64,000 nucleotides of DNA from NCBI GenBank assembly GCA_947495555.1, contig CANLZI010000001.1, positions 1,898,861 to 1,962,860 of the forward strand, given 5' to 3'. The notes under the pieces are model-generated. The model saw only the letters and a list, made by a program, of their open reading frames with translations. It did no database searches and was not told where the DNA came from. This document shows, in pieces, positions 9,898 through 21,200 of the stretch. The position numbers and the translations under genes are program-made. How positions within the stretch are numbered: the stretch's first letter is position 1; the number at the start of each line of letters is the position of its first letter. The DNA comes from an uncultured Erythrobacter sp. GTDB lineage: Bacteria; Pseudomonadota; Alphaproteobacteria; Sphingomonadales; Sphingomonadaceae.

Positions 9898-9925
9898 CCT
9901 TGCAACCTACAGATAATCTGTAATT

Positions 9926-10855
9926 TTACAGTTTTTCGGTCAGTTCCGGCACAGCCTTGAACAGGTCGGCCACCAGACCAATGTCAGCAACTTGGAAGAT
10001 AGGCGCGTCTTCATCCTTGTTGATCGCGATGATCGTCTTGGAATCCTTCATGCCGGCCAAGTGCTGGATCGCACCCGAGATGCCAATGGCGATGTAAACT
10101 TCAGGCGCCACAATCTTACCGGTTTGACCAACTTGGTAATCATTGGGGACATAGCCTGCGTCCACCGCAGCGCGCGATGCGCCAATGCCTGCACCCAGCT
10201 TATCTGCCAGCGGCGTGATGGTTGCTTCGAATGTTTCGGCATCCTTCAATGCGCGGCCACCCGATACGATCACTTTGGCGCTGGTCAGTTCAGGACGCTC
10301 GCTTTCGGCGATTTCTGCGCTGACAAAGCTGGATGTGCCCGCATCGCTTGCGCCGCCGATGGCTTCAACCGCAGCCGAACCGCCTTCTGCAGCAGCCTTG
10401 TCAAAGGCGGTACCGCGAACGGTGATAACCAGCTTCGGATCCGAGCTTTCAACCGTTGCAATCGCATTGCCGGCATAGATCGGACGGGTGAAGGTTTTGC
10501 CGCCTTCGACCGAAAGAATGTCCGAGATTTGCATCACATCCAGCAGTGCTGCGACGCGCGGAGCAATGTTCTTGCCCGTTGTGGTGGCCGGGAACAGCAC
10601 CGCATCATGACTTGCCATCAGGCCAGCAATCAGTGGTGCGACGTTTTCAGCCAAGGCGTGCTCCAGCGCAGCATCATCGGCCAAGTGGACTTTACCCACG
10701 CCAGCGATCTTGGCGGCCTGATCGGCAACACCGGCACAGCCTGCGCCTGCCACCAGCAGGTGAACGTCACCCAATTTAGCTGCAGCGGTAACAACGCTCA
10801 GCGTTGCGTCCTTCATCTCATTGTTGTCGTGTTCGACCCAGACGAGAGTATTCAT
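9926..10855 (-). CDS. etfA: Electron transfer flavoprotein subunit alpha
   Basis: A 309-residue FAD-binding subunit of the cytoplasmic electron carrier that takes electrons from acyl-CoA dehydrogenases and passes them to ETF-quinone oxidoreductase. The N-terminus ([19 protein letters not shown]) and the C-terminal FAD domain ([39 protein letters not shown]) are typical. It lies 25 bases after etfB in the same transcript and ends at a strong terminator. It would serve the two acyl-CoA dehydrogenases encoded in the right half of the window. The assignment is secure. Confidence 0.97.
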   Translation of the reverse strand: MNTLVWVEHDNNEMKDATLSVVTAAAKLGDVHLLVAGAGCAGVADQAAKIAGVGKVHLADDAALEHALAENVAPLIAGLMASHDAVLFPATTTGKNIAPRVAALLDVMQISDILSVEGGKTFTRPIYAGNAIATVESSDPKLVITVRGTAFDKAAAEGGSAAVEAIGGASDAGTSSFVSAEIAESERPELTSAKVIVSGGRALKDAETFEATITPLADKLGAGIGASRAAVDAGYVPNDYQVGQTGKIVAPEVYIAIGISGAIQHLAGMKDSKTIIAINKDEDAPIFQVADIGLVADLFKAVPELTEKL

Positions 10856-10880
10856 AAGTATTTTCCTTTCTGTCCGGGGC

Positions 10881-11627
10881 TCAGGCGATGCCGAGCGCTT
10901 TGATTTTGGCTACCAATGCATCGACGTCTTCGACTTTCTCACCAGCTTGGCGAACTGGAGGCTCTGCCACATTGGTGGTGGTCAAACGCGGCGCGGTATC
11001 GACGCCGTAATCGCCAGATGTCTTGGTATCGAGCGGCTTCTTCTTTGCCTTCATGATGTTAGGCAGCGAAGCATAGCGCGGTTCGTTGAGACGCAAATCG
11101 GTGGTGACGATTGCAGGCAGCGACAGTTTGACCGTTTCCAGGCCGCCATCGACTTCGCGCTTCACCGTTACGCTGTCACCATCAACTTCGATGGTGTTGG
11201 CAAAGGTGCCTTGAGGACGGTCCATCAGGGCCGCCAGCATCTGGCCGGTCTGGTTCGAATCATCGCTGATCGATTGCTTGCCCAGCATGATAAGCTGTGC
11301 CTGTTCCTCATCGGCAATAGCCTTGAGGATCTTGGCGACCGCCAAAGGCTCTACCTCGTCGTCGCTTTCCACAAGAATGGCCCGGTCAGCGCCCATCGCC
11401 AGCGCGGTGCGCAGCGTTTCCTGCGCCTTGGCCGGACCCACGGAAACCGCAATGATCTCTTCAGCCTTACCCGCTTCCTTGATGCGGATCGCTTCTTCGA
11501 CAGCGATCTCGTCAAAGGGATTCATGCTCATTTTGACGTTGGCCAGATCTACGCCTGTGCCATCGGCTTTGACGCGCGGCTTTACGTTGTAATCGATCAC
11601 CCGTTTGACGGGGACGAGGATTTTCAT
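10881..11627 (-). CDS. etfB: Electron transfer flavoprotein subunit beta
   Basis: A 248-residue AMP-binding subunit of the ETF heterodimer. It begins [19 protein letters not shown] and contains the family segments [20 protein letters not shown] and [20 protein letters not shown], followed by the recognition-loop region that docks on dehydrogenases. ATG at 11627 has AAGGAA upstream. It is first in the etfBA operon, and a perfect 14-bp palindrome sits 45-59 bases upstream of the start, so transcription is probably under a dedicated repressor. Confidence 0.97.
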   Translation of the reverse strand: MKILVPVKRVIDYNVKPRVKADGTGVDLANVKMSMNPFDEIAVEEAIRIKEAGKAEEIIAVSVGPAKAQETLRTALAMGADRAILVESDDEVEPLAVAKILKAIADEEQAQLIMLGKQSISDDSNQTGQMLAALMDRPQGTFANTIEVDGDSVTVKREVDGGLETVKLSLPAIVTTDLRLNEPRYASLPNIMKAKKKPLDTKTSGDYGVDTAPRLTTTNVAEPPVRQAGEKVEDVDALVAKIKALGIA

Positions 11628-11672
11628 GGGAGTTCCTTCCTATGACAAAAATATGGCTGACGACCTAGCTTG

Positions 11673-11686
11673 CGTTTACGTAAACG
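11673..11686. promoter_or_regulatory. Perfect palindromic operator upstream of etfBA
   Basis: The 14-bp self-complementary CGTTTACGTAAACG is flanked by GCTTG on the left and CAAGC (after one T) on the right, giving an almost perfect dyad of 25 bases. It resembles the operators described for regulators of branched-chain amino acid and fatty-acid catabolism in proteobacteria (LiuR and similar). I found no second copy in the window, and its regulator is not encoded here. Confidence 0.65.
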
Positions 11687-11808
11687 TCAAGCGAGAGTCA
11701 CCCTGATTAATGGCTCAACTGTTGTAGCCTCACTGGTGTTCCCGAGGCTTCGGGTCAAGCTGCGCTTTTGATGATAGTCATGTTATGCTGCGCTATAAGG
11801 AGATCAGA

Positions 11809-12378
11809 ATGAGAAACACGATGTTGGTAATGCTGGCGGGCGCTAGTCTGATGGGCATCGGGCTGGCATCCCATGCAGTCTCTGCGCAAGAGGCGCCTCC
11901 GCCGGTCGCTCAAGAAACAAAGTTAGGTGCCAAGGGATTCGAATCTCCGCCAGCCACGATTGAACAGATGAGCTGGTTGGTGGGTCAATGGATCGGCACA
12001 GGCATTCAGGATGCGCCCGCGATGGAGAGCTGGTTGCCACCAGTGGGCCAAACCACGGCTGAAACTATGGTCGGCACCTTTGTCCAACAAAAGCCTGACG
12101 GGACCATCATGTTCACCGAACATATGTATCTGATGGAGGAAGAGGGCAGTCTTGCCCTGAAACTCAAGCATTTCAATGCGGACCTGACGGCATGGGAAGA
12201 GAAGGATGACATGGTCACCTTTCGCCTGGTCGCAATTGAAGAGTGCGCGGCCTATTTCAACGCACTGACCTTGCGTTGCGACGATCGGGAGGACGGAACC
12301 CGCGGGCTTTTAGCTGCGGTACGCATGCAATCAGGCGGGGAATTGGTGTTCAGGTTTGACGCCAAGACGGAGCGTTAG
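11809..12378 (+). CDS. Exported DUF6265-type protein
   Basis: A 189-residue protein with a signal peptide (MRNTMLVMLAGASLMGIGLA, cleavage probably near SAQ|E). The mature part begins with ATIEQMSWLVGQWIGTG and includes MVGTFVQQKPDGTIMFTEHM and FRLVAIEECAAYFNAL, a lipocalin-like beta-barrel pattern found in DUF6265 proteins. ATG at 11809 is preferred because AAGGAG lies 8 bases upstream; the in-frame ATG at 11785 has no such site and would hide the signal peptide. Function unknown. It ends directly against the convergent GFA-family gene. Confidence 0.78.
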   Translation: MRNTMLVMLAGASLMGIGLASHAVSAQEAPPPVAQETKLGAKGFESPPATIEQMSWLVGQWIGTGIQDAPAMESWLPPVGQTTAETMVGTFVQQKPDGTIMFTEHMYLMEEEGSLALKLKHFNADLTAWEEKDDMVTFRLVAIEECAAYFNALTLRCDDREDGTRGLLAAVRMQSGGELVFRFDAKTER

Positions 12379-12831
12379 TCAGCCTGGTCGGTCATCCCAA
12401 TCGGCATAAGCGTCTGCAAGTTTCAGAAACTCGTCGACCGGAGGGGCGCTTTCGAATGATAGCGGTGCCCCACTTCCCATACTGGGCAGACCTTCCCCAC
12501 GAAAGAATTCTGCATAAGGCGGTAGCTCTGCTGCGCGCTCCAGCAAGGGGGTGCGAATATTTACCATCCCATCGATTCCACCCGGACGAGTAAAGATCCA
12601 GCTGAAGCATTTCGTGCAGAAATTGTGCTGCCCGGCAGAATTGCAGTGCCCGACCACGGTTTCGCCGGCCAGCAATTCAAAATTCTCTTCAGGATAAAGC
12701 GCGCTTAGCGAATATGGTCCAGCGGTCATTCGCTGGCAGTCGGTACAATGACAGGCTGCGGTAAGGAGCGGAGGTCCTTGGACCTCAAATTGCACCACAC
12801 CGCATCTGCAATGTCCCTTCAGGGTGAGCAA
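12379..12831 (-). CDS. GFA (glutathione-dependent formaldehyde-activating-like) family protein
   Basis: A 150-residue zinc protein of the CENP-V/GFA superfamily. Zinc ligands are visible as GHCRCG (residues 6-11), ACHCTDCQRM (about 26-35) and NFCTKC (about 71-76). The founding enzyme adds glutathione to formaldehyde, but most members have no proven reaction, so only the family should be recorded. Its stop codon touches the stop of the convergent plus-strand gene, and it lies 3 bases downstream of sucC on the same strand, so it may be carried on the sucC transcript. Confidence 0.88.
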   Translation of the reverse strand: MLTLKGHCRCGVVQFEVQGPPLLTAACHCTDCQRMTAGPYSLSALYPEENFELLAGETVVGHCNSAGQHNFCTKCFSWIFTRPGGIDGMVNIRTPLLERAAELPPYAEFFRGEGLPSMGSGAPLSFESAPPVDEFLKLADAYADWDDRPG

Positions 12832-12834
12832 GCG

Positions 12835-14034
<1,200 letters not shown>

Positions 14035-14160
14035 GGGGAGAGCGTATCCTTTGAAGGTGGTGTTGCGATGCCAATGCCATCGTTTTTGAGTCGTATCAGC
14101 CATAAGCATGGATTGAGCGGCTTGAAAAGTCCTTCGGCTAAGCCCAACACCATACCTGTC

Positions 14161-14940
14161 ATGATTGATAGCAAACGCCTTGAAGCCATTGTTCGCGAAG
14201 CGGGCCGCATCGCCGCTGATCAATGGCCCGGAGCCGGCCACACGGTAAAGACCTGGGAGAAAGAGCCTGGTCACCCGGTTTGCTCGGCCGATTTGGAGGT
14301 TGATGCCTTTCTCAAGCGCGAATTGGGGGCCTTGTTGCCCTCGGCTGGCTGGCTGTCGGAAGAAACAGCCGATGATCCCAAGCGTCTGGGCAATGATCTG
14401 ATTTGGCTGGTCGATCCGATCGATGGAACGCGCGATTATCTGCGTGGTCGCAGCGGCTGGTCGGTTTCGGTTGCTCTGATCAGTTCGGGCCGCCCCTTGA
14501 TCGGCATGCTCAGCGCGCCGTCTCGCCAGGAAGAATGGCTGGCCGTTGCGGGCAAGGGGGCATGGCGCAATGGCGATCGTCTGGTGGCATCAAAACGGAC
14601 CAGCTTTTCCGGCGCACGGGTCCCGATTGATGCGCTGCCGCACGAAGATTCGGACCTGACCCTTGTCGACAAACCCAATTCGATTGCTTTGCGCATCGCG
14701 ATGGTGGGTGCGGACGAGGCCGATCTGGTTGCGACATTGCGGTGGGGTTTTGAGTGGGACATTGGCGCGGCCACCCTGATTGCGCGCGAGGCCGGGGCGC
14801 AGGTGAGCGATGCATTTGGCAATCCGCTCAATTACAATAAGCGCGATCCGCGCGCCTTTGGCCTGCTGGTCAGCTCGCCGCAAATTCACCCCACGGCTGT
14901 TGAACGATTGGCAGATCGCGCCGAGCGGTTGGCCAAATAG
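14161..14940 (+). CDS. cysQ: 3'(2'),5'-bisphosphate nucleotidase, CysQ type
   Basis: A 259-residue inositol-monophosphatase-fold enzyme that would remove the 3'-phosphate from PAP, the by-product of sulfate assimilation. The metal site is visible as SEETADDP, then [15 protein letters not shown], and the second motif [16 protein letters not shown]. Mg2+ or Li+-sensitive catalysis is known for the family. ATG at 14161 is chosen on the family N-terminus; a long upstream frame is non-coding. Other inositol-phosphatase substrates cannot be excluded. Confidence 0.85.
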   Translation: MIDSKRLEAIVREAGRIAADQWPGAGHTVKTWEKEPGHPVCSADLEVDAFLKRELGALLPSAGWLSEETADDPKRLGNDLIWLVDPIDGTRDYLRGRSGWSVSVALISSGRPLIGMLSAPSRQEEWLAVAGKGAWRNGDRLVASKRTSFSGARVPIDALPHEDSDLTLVDKPNSIALRIAMVGADEADLVATLRWGFEWDIGAATLIAREAGAQVSDAFGNPLNYNKRDPRAFGLLVSSPQIHPTAVERLADRAERLAK

Positions 14941-14969
14941 CAATTCCCTTGGGACGCGGCGCCCCAATG

Positions 14970-14999
14970 AAAAAGGGCCGACCCACCGGGCCGACCCTT
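14970..14999 (-). terminator. Terminator downstream of the OmpA-family gene
   Basis: On the minus strand a 12-bp stem with two G-U pairs (AAGGGTCGGCCC / GGGTCGGCCCTT, GGT loop) runs into TTTTTC. It also lies 30 bases after the cysQ stop and may end both convergent transcripts, although no T-run follows on the plus strand. Confidence 0.85.
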
Positions 15000-15025
15000 C
15001 GTCATTATCGTATCTTCTGGCCTTA

Positions 15026-15724
15026 TCAGCCGCCCTGATTGGCTTGAGCATCAGCCACATCTTGTTGGTCAAACGGGATGATCTTGATTTCTACGCGGCG
15101 GTTCTGCGCGCGGCCATATTCCGTGTCATTGTCAGCAATTGGCAAAGTTTCACCAAAACCCTGCCAACGGATGCGGGCATTGGCCACGCCGCGTGACACC
15201 ATATAGTTGGAAACCGCTTGAGCGCGCTGTTCGGACAGGCGTTGGTTGAACGCATCAGAACCGGTCGAATCGGTGTGACCATACACATCGACCAGGCTGT
15301 TGGGATATTCGGTCAGGCTTCCTGCAACCGAATCCAAGGTTGTGCGGAAGGCTGGCTTGATTGTGTAGCTGCCCACATCAAAGGTCACGCCATCGGGCAG
15401 ATTGACCAAAATGGCATCGCCATTGTCTACCTCGGTCACATCAACACCGGAACCAGCGGTTTGCTCTTTCAATTCCTTGATTTGCTGGTCCATTTTATAG
15501 CCGACCACGCCGCCAGCAGCGCCGCCGCCAACCGCGCCAATGATCCGGCCGGTTTTGCCGCCAATCGCGCCGCCCAGAAGGCCGCCCAATACAGCGCCAC
15601 CGACACCGCCGATGGCAGTCCGCGATACTTTCTTCTCGCCGGTGTTCGGGTCGGTCACACATGCTGTTGTTCCCAGCAGTGAAGCGGCCGCAAGACCGGT
15701 CATAATTTTGCGTGATGTCTTCAT
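15026..15724 (-). CDS. OmpA-family outer-membrane lipoprotein (YiaD-like)
   Basis: A 232-residue protein. A lipoprotein signal ends at LLGTTAC, with the modified Cys at residue 22. Residues about 35-85 are a glycine-zipper region (GGVGGAVLGGLLGGAIGG), and the C-terminal 110 residues are an OmpA-like peptidoglycan-binding domain (VDVYGHTDSTGSDAFNQRLS, GFGETLPIADNDTEYGRAQN, RRVEIKI). It should tether the outer membrane to the cell wall. ATG at 15724 is chosen because AAGGAGG precedes it and the lipoprotein signal starts there; the 30 upstream in-frame codons are not credible. Confidence 0.92.
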   Translation of the reverse strand: MKTSRKIMTGLAAASLLGTTACVTDPNTGEKKVSRTAIGGVGGAVLGGLLGGAIGGKTGRIIGAVGGGAAGGVVGYKMDQQIKELKEQTAGSGVDVTEVDNGDAILVNLPDGVTFDVGSYTIKPAFRTTLDSVAGSLTEYPNSLVDVYGHTDSTGSDAFNQRLSEQRAQAVSNYMVSRGVANARIRWQGFGETLPIADNDTEYGRAQNRRVEIKIIPFDQQDVADAQANQGG

Positions 15725-15898
15725 GGAAATTTCCTCCTTAGCGTCGACCTGGCATTTGCTCAGGCCACAGAAAACAGCGCACCCACCCGCGCCGCAGTGT
15801 TTCAACAATAGCACAACGGCTGATATGGCGCAGCGTTCCCCAACACCAAATGATGAAGGAGGCTGGCACCAGCCAACATTTGTGCTAGCGGTTTACGA

Positions 15899-17218
15899 GT
15901 GACACCCTTTCCCTGGCCTGACTTGATTATAATTGGTGGACTGATCCTCCTGAACGGCATTTTTGCGATGTCCGAACTGGCGATAGTGTCCGCCAAGAAT
16001 GCGCGCCTGCGCGCCGCGCGGGAGAAGGGAAGCCACGGGGCCAAAGTGGCGTTGAGGCTGGCGGCTGAGCCGGGCAAATTTCTGTCGACCGTACAGATCG
16101 GCATAACCCTGATTGCCATCATCACTGGTGCGTTTTCCGGCGCCAGTCTGGAAGGCCCTGTTGGCGAGAGGCTGGCAGCATTGGGTGTCCCGCAGGAGCA
16201 TTCGAGCCAAATCGCATTTGTATTGGTGATTGCGATAACAACCTATCTCAGCGTGGTTATCGGCGAATTGGTGCCCAAACAGCTTGCTCTTCGCTCTGCC
16301 GTACCGATTGCAACGTTCATGGCACGGCCAATGGCCATTTTGGCCCGCATCGCGGCCCCGATTGTGTGGATATTGGACACCTCGTCGGGACTGATCATTC
16401 GCCTGTTCGGGCTGCGGCCTAGCGGGCAATCCTCTGTTACCGCAGAAGAATTGCATATGATCTTTGCCGATGCGACCCATTCGGGCGTTATCGAGGCCGA
16501 TCAGCATCAAATCCTGACCGGTGTGGTGCGGTTGGCCGAGCGACCCGTGCGCGAAATGATGACTCCGCGCACCGAGTTGGATTGGATCGATGCCAATGCG
16601 ACCGACAAAGAGATCTGGCGCGCGATCAAGGAAAGCCCGCATTCGCTATTGCCCATAGCCGACGGATCGCCCGACACGATTTTGGGTGTGGTGAAGGTGC
16701 GCGAGGTGCTGGCTTTGATGGTTGCAGGCCAGGAGATTGTGCTGAGTGACCTGATGATCAAGGCCGAGGTCGTACCCGATCAATTGGACGCAATGGATGC
16801 CCTGCGCGTTTTGCAGCAAGCCGATATCGCCATGGCGATGGTCCATGACGAATATGGCCATCTGGAAGGGGTGGTCACGCCGGTCGATTTGTTGACGGCG
16901 ATGGCAGGCAATTTTGTCAGCGATCAGGACGAAGGCGATTCGCCTCTGCTGGTCGAGCGTCCCGATGGCTCTTTGTTGATCTCGGGCGCTTTGTCTGCCG
17001 ATGCTTTGGCTGACCGGCTGGAGCTTGATTACGACGATGCGCGCGAATTTGGCACAGCGGCGGGCTATGTTCTGTCGGTCATGAAAAAGCTGCCCGTTGA
17101 AGGTGAAAGCTTCACCGATCAGGGCTGGCATTTCGAGGTGATCGACATGGATCGTCGGCGGATCGACAAATTGCTGATCCGCAAGGACGAATCCTCGGAC
17201 GAACCCGATAGCGCTTAA
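15899..17218 (+). CDS. CNNM/CorC-type transmembrane CBS-domain protein (hemolysin family)
   Basis: A 439-residue inner-membrane protein. The N-terminal DUF21/CNNM domain has four hydrophobic stretches (LIIIGGLILLNGIFAMSELA, VQIGITLIAIITGAFSG, IAFVLVIAITTYLSVVIGEL, PMAILARIAAPIVWIL). It is followed by a CBS pair (MMTPRTELDWID, VHDEYGHLEGVVTPVDLLTA) and a C-terminal CorC_HlyC transporter-associated domain. The start is GTG at 15899. Relatives are implicated in Mg2+/Co2+ export, and the old hemolysin label is not meaningful. The gene is monocistronic and convergent with the DUF3035 gene. Confidence 0.9.
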   Translation: MTPFPWPDLIIIGGLILLNGIFAMSELAIVSAKNARLRAAREKGSHGAKVALRLAAEPGKFLSTVQIGITLIAIITGAFSGASLEGPVGERLAALGVPQEHSSQIAFVLVIAITTYLSVVIGELVPKQLALRSAVPIATFMARPMAILARIAAPIVWILDTSSGLIIRLFGLRPSGQSSVTAEELHMIFADATHSGVIEADQHQILTGVVRLAERPVREMMTPRTELDWIDANATDKEIWRAIKESPHSLLPIADGSPDTILGVVKVREVLALMVAGQEIVLSDLMIKAEVVPDQLDAMDALRVLQQADIAMAMVHDEYGHLEGVVTPVDLLTAMAGNFVSDQDEGDSPLLVERPDGSLLISGALSADALADRLELDYDDAREFGTAAGYVLSVMKKLPVEGESFTDQGWHFEVIDMDRRRIDKLLIRKDESSDEPDSA

Positions 17219-17239
17219 GCTGCGGCGATTAAGCCCGAA

Positions 17240-17263
17240 CGATGGCCACGACCGCAGCCATCG
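17240..17263. terminator. Hairpin between convergent genes
   Basis: A 7-bp perfect stem CGATGGC/GCCATCG with a 10-base loop lies in the 59 bases between two convergent stops. There is no T-run on either side, so it is only a weak bidirectional terminator candidate. Confidence 0.4.
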
Positions 17264-17277
17264 CTAAGCAATTCATA

Positions 17278-17688
17278 TCAGGATGGAATGACCGCTTGGG
17301 CGAATTGTCCGTCACCTTCGGGCGCGGCAATGATGTCGCGGGTCACGCGGCCCTTGGCCACTGTGTTGGTTTCCGGATCACCAACGGTTGAGCGAATGCT
17401 GGGTGCAGCAGCCCCGGCGCGATCCAGCGCGCTTGTCTCTACAGCGCTGCGCGTTGCAGGCCCGCCAAAGATTGCCTCCAAGGCTTGTTCAGCAGCGGTG
17501 CCTTCGGTTGGGCGCGGAGCACCCGGAGCCGGCGGAGACAGGCTGAAATCAGGCGGAACCACCAAGGGTGCTTGACGCTGAACGGCAAATTCATCGGGGC
17601 GATCGCGATTAAGCAAGCCGGTGCTGCCGCATGCGGTCAACATCATGCTGGCGGTGCCAAGGATCAGGGTGGTTTTCAAAATACGCAT
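17278..17688 (-). CDS. DUF3035-family lipoprotein
   Basis: A 136-residue lipoprotein with signal MRILKTTLILGTASMMLTAC and the lipidated Cys at residue 20. The mature part starts with GSTGLLNRDRPDEFAVQRQA and the conserved PLVVPPDFSLSPP, the hallmark of DUF3035 proteins of alphaproteobacteria; the rest is Ala/Gly-rich and probably disordered. ATG at 17688 begins the signal, and the 13 upstream in-frame residues are not part of it. It is last in the ileS-lspA train, 4 bases after lspA. The family often follows lspA, so a role in envelope assembly is plausible but unproven. Confidence 0.87.
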   Translation of the reverse strand: MRILKTTLILGTASMMLTACGSTGLLNRDRPDEFAVQRQAPLVVPPDFSLSPPAPGAPRPTEGTAAEQALEAIFGGPATRSAVETSALDRAGAAAPSIRSTVGDPETNTVAKGRVTRDIIAAPEGDGQFAQAVIPS

Positions 17689-17692
17689 GGTC

Positions 17693-18223
17693 TCAGCTCT
17701 CTGCAGGCGCCTGGCCTGCTTGTTCATTCTCCGATTCCTTGTCGCTCATGAACAAGGATCGGGCAAGGATAATCACAACACCGATGGTGATAGCGGCATC
17801 GGCGACATTGAAAATAAGGAACGGGCGGAAATCCCCGATATGAAAATCGGCATAGTCGATAACATAGCCCAGATTGTAGCGATCAACGATATTGCCCAGC
17901 GCACCGCCCAGGATCATGCCCAGGCCGATTATATCGCCCAGCAATTTCTCGCGGAACATCCACACCAATACGACAATCGCGATCAATGCGGTGATCGCCA
18001 CCAGTAAAAACCGCATCTCCACCGTCGTGGCTTGCAGCATGCCTAGCGAAACGCCGCGATTTTCGGTCCAACGAAGGTCAAAGAACGGCAGCAGATCAAT
18101 GACATAACGCTCGCGCAGATTGAGCGGGCCAACCATCAGCCATTTGATAAATTGATCGGCGCCAAAGATAATCGCGGCAACAATCAATCCGATGATCCGG
18201 TTGCGAGTGAACAGCGCCTTCAT
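17693..18223 (-). CDS. lspA: Lipoprotein signal peptidase (signal peptidase II)
   Basis: A 176-residue inner-membrane aspartyl protease that cleaves prolipoproteins after lipidation. Four membrane segments are visible, at about 9-28, 66-86, 93-112 and 138-160. The catalytic Asp motifs are GNIVDRYNLGYVIDY and FNVADAAITIG. The start overlaps the ileS stop by 4 bases (ATGA), so translation is coupled. Substrates in this window include the OmpA-family and DUF3035 lipoproteins. The hydrophilic C-terminal tail of about 15 residues is unremarkable. Confidence 0.96.
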   Translation of the reverse strand: MKALFTRNRIIGLIVAAIIFGADQFIKWLMVGPLNLRERYVIDLLPFFDLRWTENRGVSLGMLQATTVEMRFLLVAITALIAIVVLVWMFREKLLGDIIGLGMILGGALGNIVDRYNLGYVIDYADFHIGDFRPFLIFNVADAAITIGVVIILARSLFMSDKESENEQAGQAPAES

Positions 18224-21200
18224 TGGGCTGCCTCCATCGCATCCAATTGCGCCACGGCATCATCACACCGTCCGCACAGCGCGCCATCCTCTGCCACATC
18301 GGGCAGCAGGCGCCAGCAACGGCCGCATTTATGTTCAGATGTCTTGGTCACGATTACCTCGTCGCCTTCATTACTGCGAGAGACTGACGCGGTGATGAAC
18401 AGTTCGGCCAATTGTTCGTCGGTAAAGCCATCCGGAACAGCGCTGGCGGGCACGGTCACATCGGCCTCCAGGCTTGATCGGATGGTTTTCTCGCGTCGCA
18501 GAGGCTCAATCGCCTCGGTCACGCGTTCACGCAAGGCGCGCAAAGCGGCCCAACGCGGATCGGGCGCACCCACTTGCGGAATGCTGGGCCATTCGAGCAG
18601 ATGGACGCTGCCAGCATTGCCATCCTCATCGGGCTCATCATCCTCGGGATAGCGGCTCTTCCACACTTCCTCTGCGGTATAGACCAGCACTGGCGCGGCA
18701 TAGCGCACCAGCGCATGGAACAGCAGGTCGAGCACTGTGCGATAGGCATTGCGCGTCGTGCTGTCGGGACCGTCGCAATAGAGCGTGTCTTTGCGGATAT
18801 CGAAGAAGAAGGCGGACAGATCTTCGTTGCAGAAATCCACCAGCAGGCGGGTGTAAGCATTGAAGTCATAGCCTTCTGCCGCCGCTTTCAGCTTGGCATC
18901 CAGATCGCCCAACAGCGCCAGCACATACACTTCCAGCTCGGGAATCTCGCCCCCATCGGACATATCGCCGATAAAGCCATCCAACGCGCCCAAAAGATAG
19001 CGGAACGTGTTGCGCAAGCGGCGGTATTGATCGCCCACGCCTTTCAGGATTTCATCGCCAATCCGGTGATCTTCGGTGAAATCAACCGAAAGCGCCCATA
19101 GCCGGATGATATCCGCGCCATATTGCTCCATCACCTTGATCGGATCGGTCGTGTTGCCGAGCGATTTGGACTGCTTGAACCCCTTGGCATCCATGGTGAA
19201 GCCGTGGGTCAGCACCTGATCATAGGGCGCGCGGCCGCGCGTGGCGCAGCTTTGCAGCAAGGATGATTGGAACCAGCCGCGATGCTGGTCGCTACCTTCC
19301 AGATACAGATTGGCGGGCCATTGCAGATCGGGCCAGCGACCGCTTTCCAGCACAAAGGCGTGGGTGCAGCCAGAATCGAACCACACGTCCAGAATGTCGG
19401 TGACCATTTCATAGTCATCCGGATTGTAATCTGGCCCGAGGAACTCAGCCTTGCGCGCCTCGTCCCAGGCATCGACGCCATCGGCATGAACCGCGGCAAC
19501 AATGCGCGCATTGACCGCTTCGTCTTGCAGATATTCGCTGGTGCCTGCCTTCAGGAACAAAGTGATCGGCACGCCCCATGCGCGTTGGCGAGAGAGCACC
19601 CAGTCGGGCCTCCCCTCGACCATAGAGCCGATGCGGTTCTGACCCTTGGGTGGGACAAATTCGACCCGCTCAATTTCTTCCAACGCGCGCTCACGCAAGG
19701 TGGGGGCTGCGCACAGCGTTTCCTCGGACGGATCGATTGCGCCGCCTTCGTCTTCCCAGCTTTTGTCCTCGGCAGACTTGGGCTCCAGCCAGGGTAGATC
19801 CTTGTCCATCGGCACGAACCATTGCGGGGTGCAGCGGAAGATCACCTTGGCCTTGGACCGCCATGAATGCGGGTATGAGTGCGCGTAATCGGCAGAGGCG
19901 CTGAGCAGTGCGCCGGCTTCGCGCAGATCGGAACAGATCGGCCCGTCCGGCGCGTTGAAGGGTTTGTTGATGACTGCGCGGCGGCGATCATCTGCTCCGC
20001 CAAGCCATTCCCAATCATCGCGATAGCGCCCGTCGTCCATAACCGCGAAGACGGGGTTGATGCCGTTAGCTTTGCAAAGCTCGAAATCATCCTCGCCATG
20101 ATCGGGCGCCATATGGACAAGACCGGTGCCGCTTTCCGTGGTGACGAAATCGCCTTCGAGCATGGGGCGCGGCGTCGCGTAAAACCCGCCGAGGTGGTGC
20201 ATCGGGTGACGGACCTTGGTTCCGGCTAGGTCGGAGCCTTTGAAAGTCTTCGCCTTTTCCAAGTCATATTGCGAGTCGCCGAAAGAGAATTCGGTCAGCT
20301 CGATTGCACCGTCGGATGCAGCCTCAAGATAAGCGTCCAGACGCTGCCCGAAAGCTTCGAGCAACGGCTTGGCGATAAGGATTCTCTTATCATCCGCCAT
20401 CAGGTCCAGTGACGCGTTTTGCGCGACGACATCTGCGGCAGCTGAATCGGTCGCGTCGGCGCAGATCGTGGCGAGGACATACTCAACATCCGGCCCATAG
20501 GCCAAAGCCTGATTGACCGGGATCGTCCAAGGTGTCGTCGTCCATATCACCGCATGCGCGCCGACCAATTCCTCAATCGGGCTTTCAGTGATCTCAAACG
20601 CCACATCGATCTGCGGGCTGTCGGTCAGGTCTTCATATTCGACCTCGGCTTCGGCCAGAGCGGTCCTTTCCACCGGGCTCCACATCACCGGCTTTGACCC
20701 GCGATAGAGATTGCCCGCCTCGGCAAATTTCAGCAGCTCGGAAACAATCGTCCCCTCGGCCTGAAAATCCATGGTGAGATAGGGATTGTCCCAATCGCCC
20801 ATAATGCCCAGCCGCTTCAACTGCTCGCGCTGCGTATCGACCCAATGCTGCGCATAGGCGCGGCATTCGGCGCGAAATTCCTTGGCCGGAACCTCATCCT
20901 TATTCAGCTTTTTCTTGCGGTATTTCTCCTCAACCTTCCATTCGATCGGAAGGCCGTGGCAATCCCAGCCCGGCACATAAGGCGCGTCCTTGCCCAGCAG
21001 ATTCTGCGTGCGGCACACTGTATCTTTCAGGATATGGTTGAGCGCATGGCCAATATGCATGTCGCCATTGGCATAGGGAGGGCCATCGTGAAGGATGAAC
21101 TTCTCGCGCCCAGCGCGGGCCTCGCGCAATTGCTTGTACAGATCAATCTCGCGCCAACGCGCCTCAATGCCCGGTTCCTTCTGCGGAAGGCCGGCTTTCA

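Noticed and set aside
9992..10903. A 303-codon plus-strand frame opposite etfA
   Set aside because: etfA is unambiguous; the opposite frame shows Cys/Arg-rich composition typical of a shadow.
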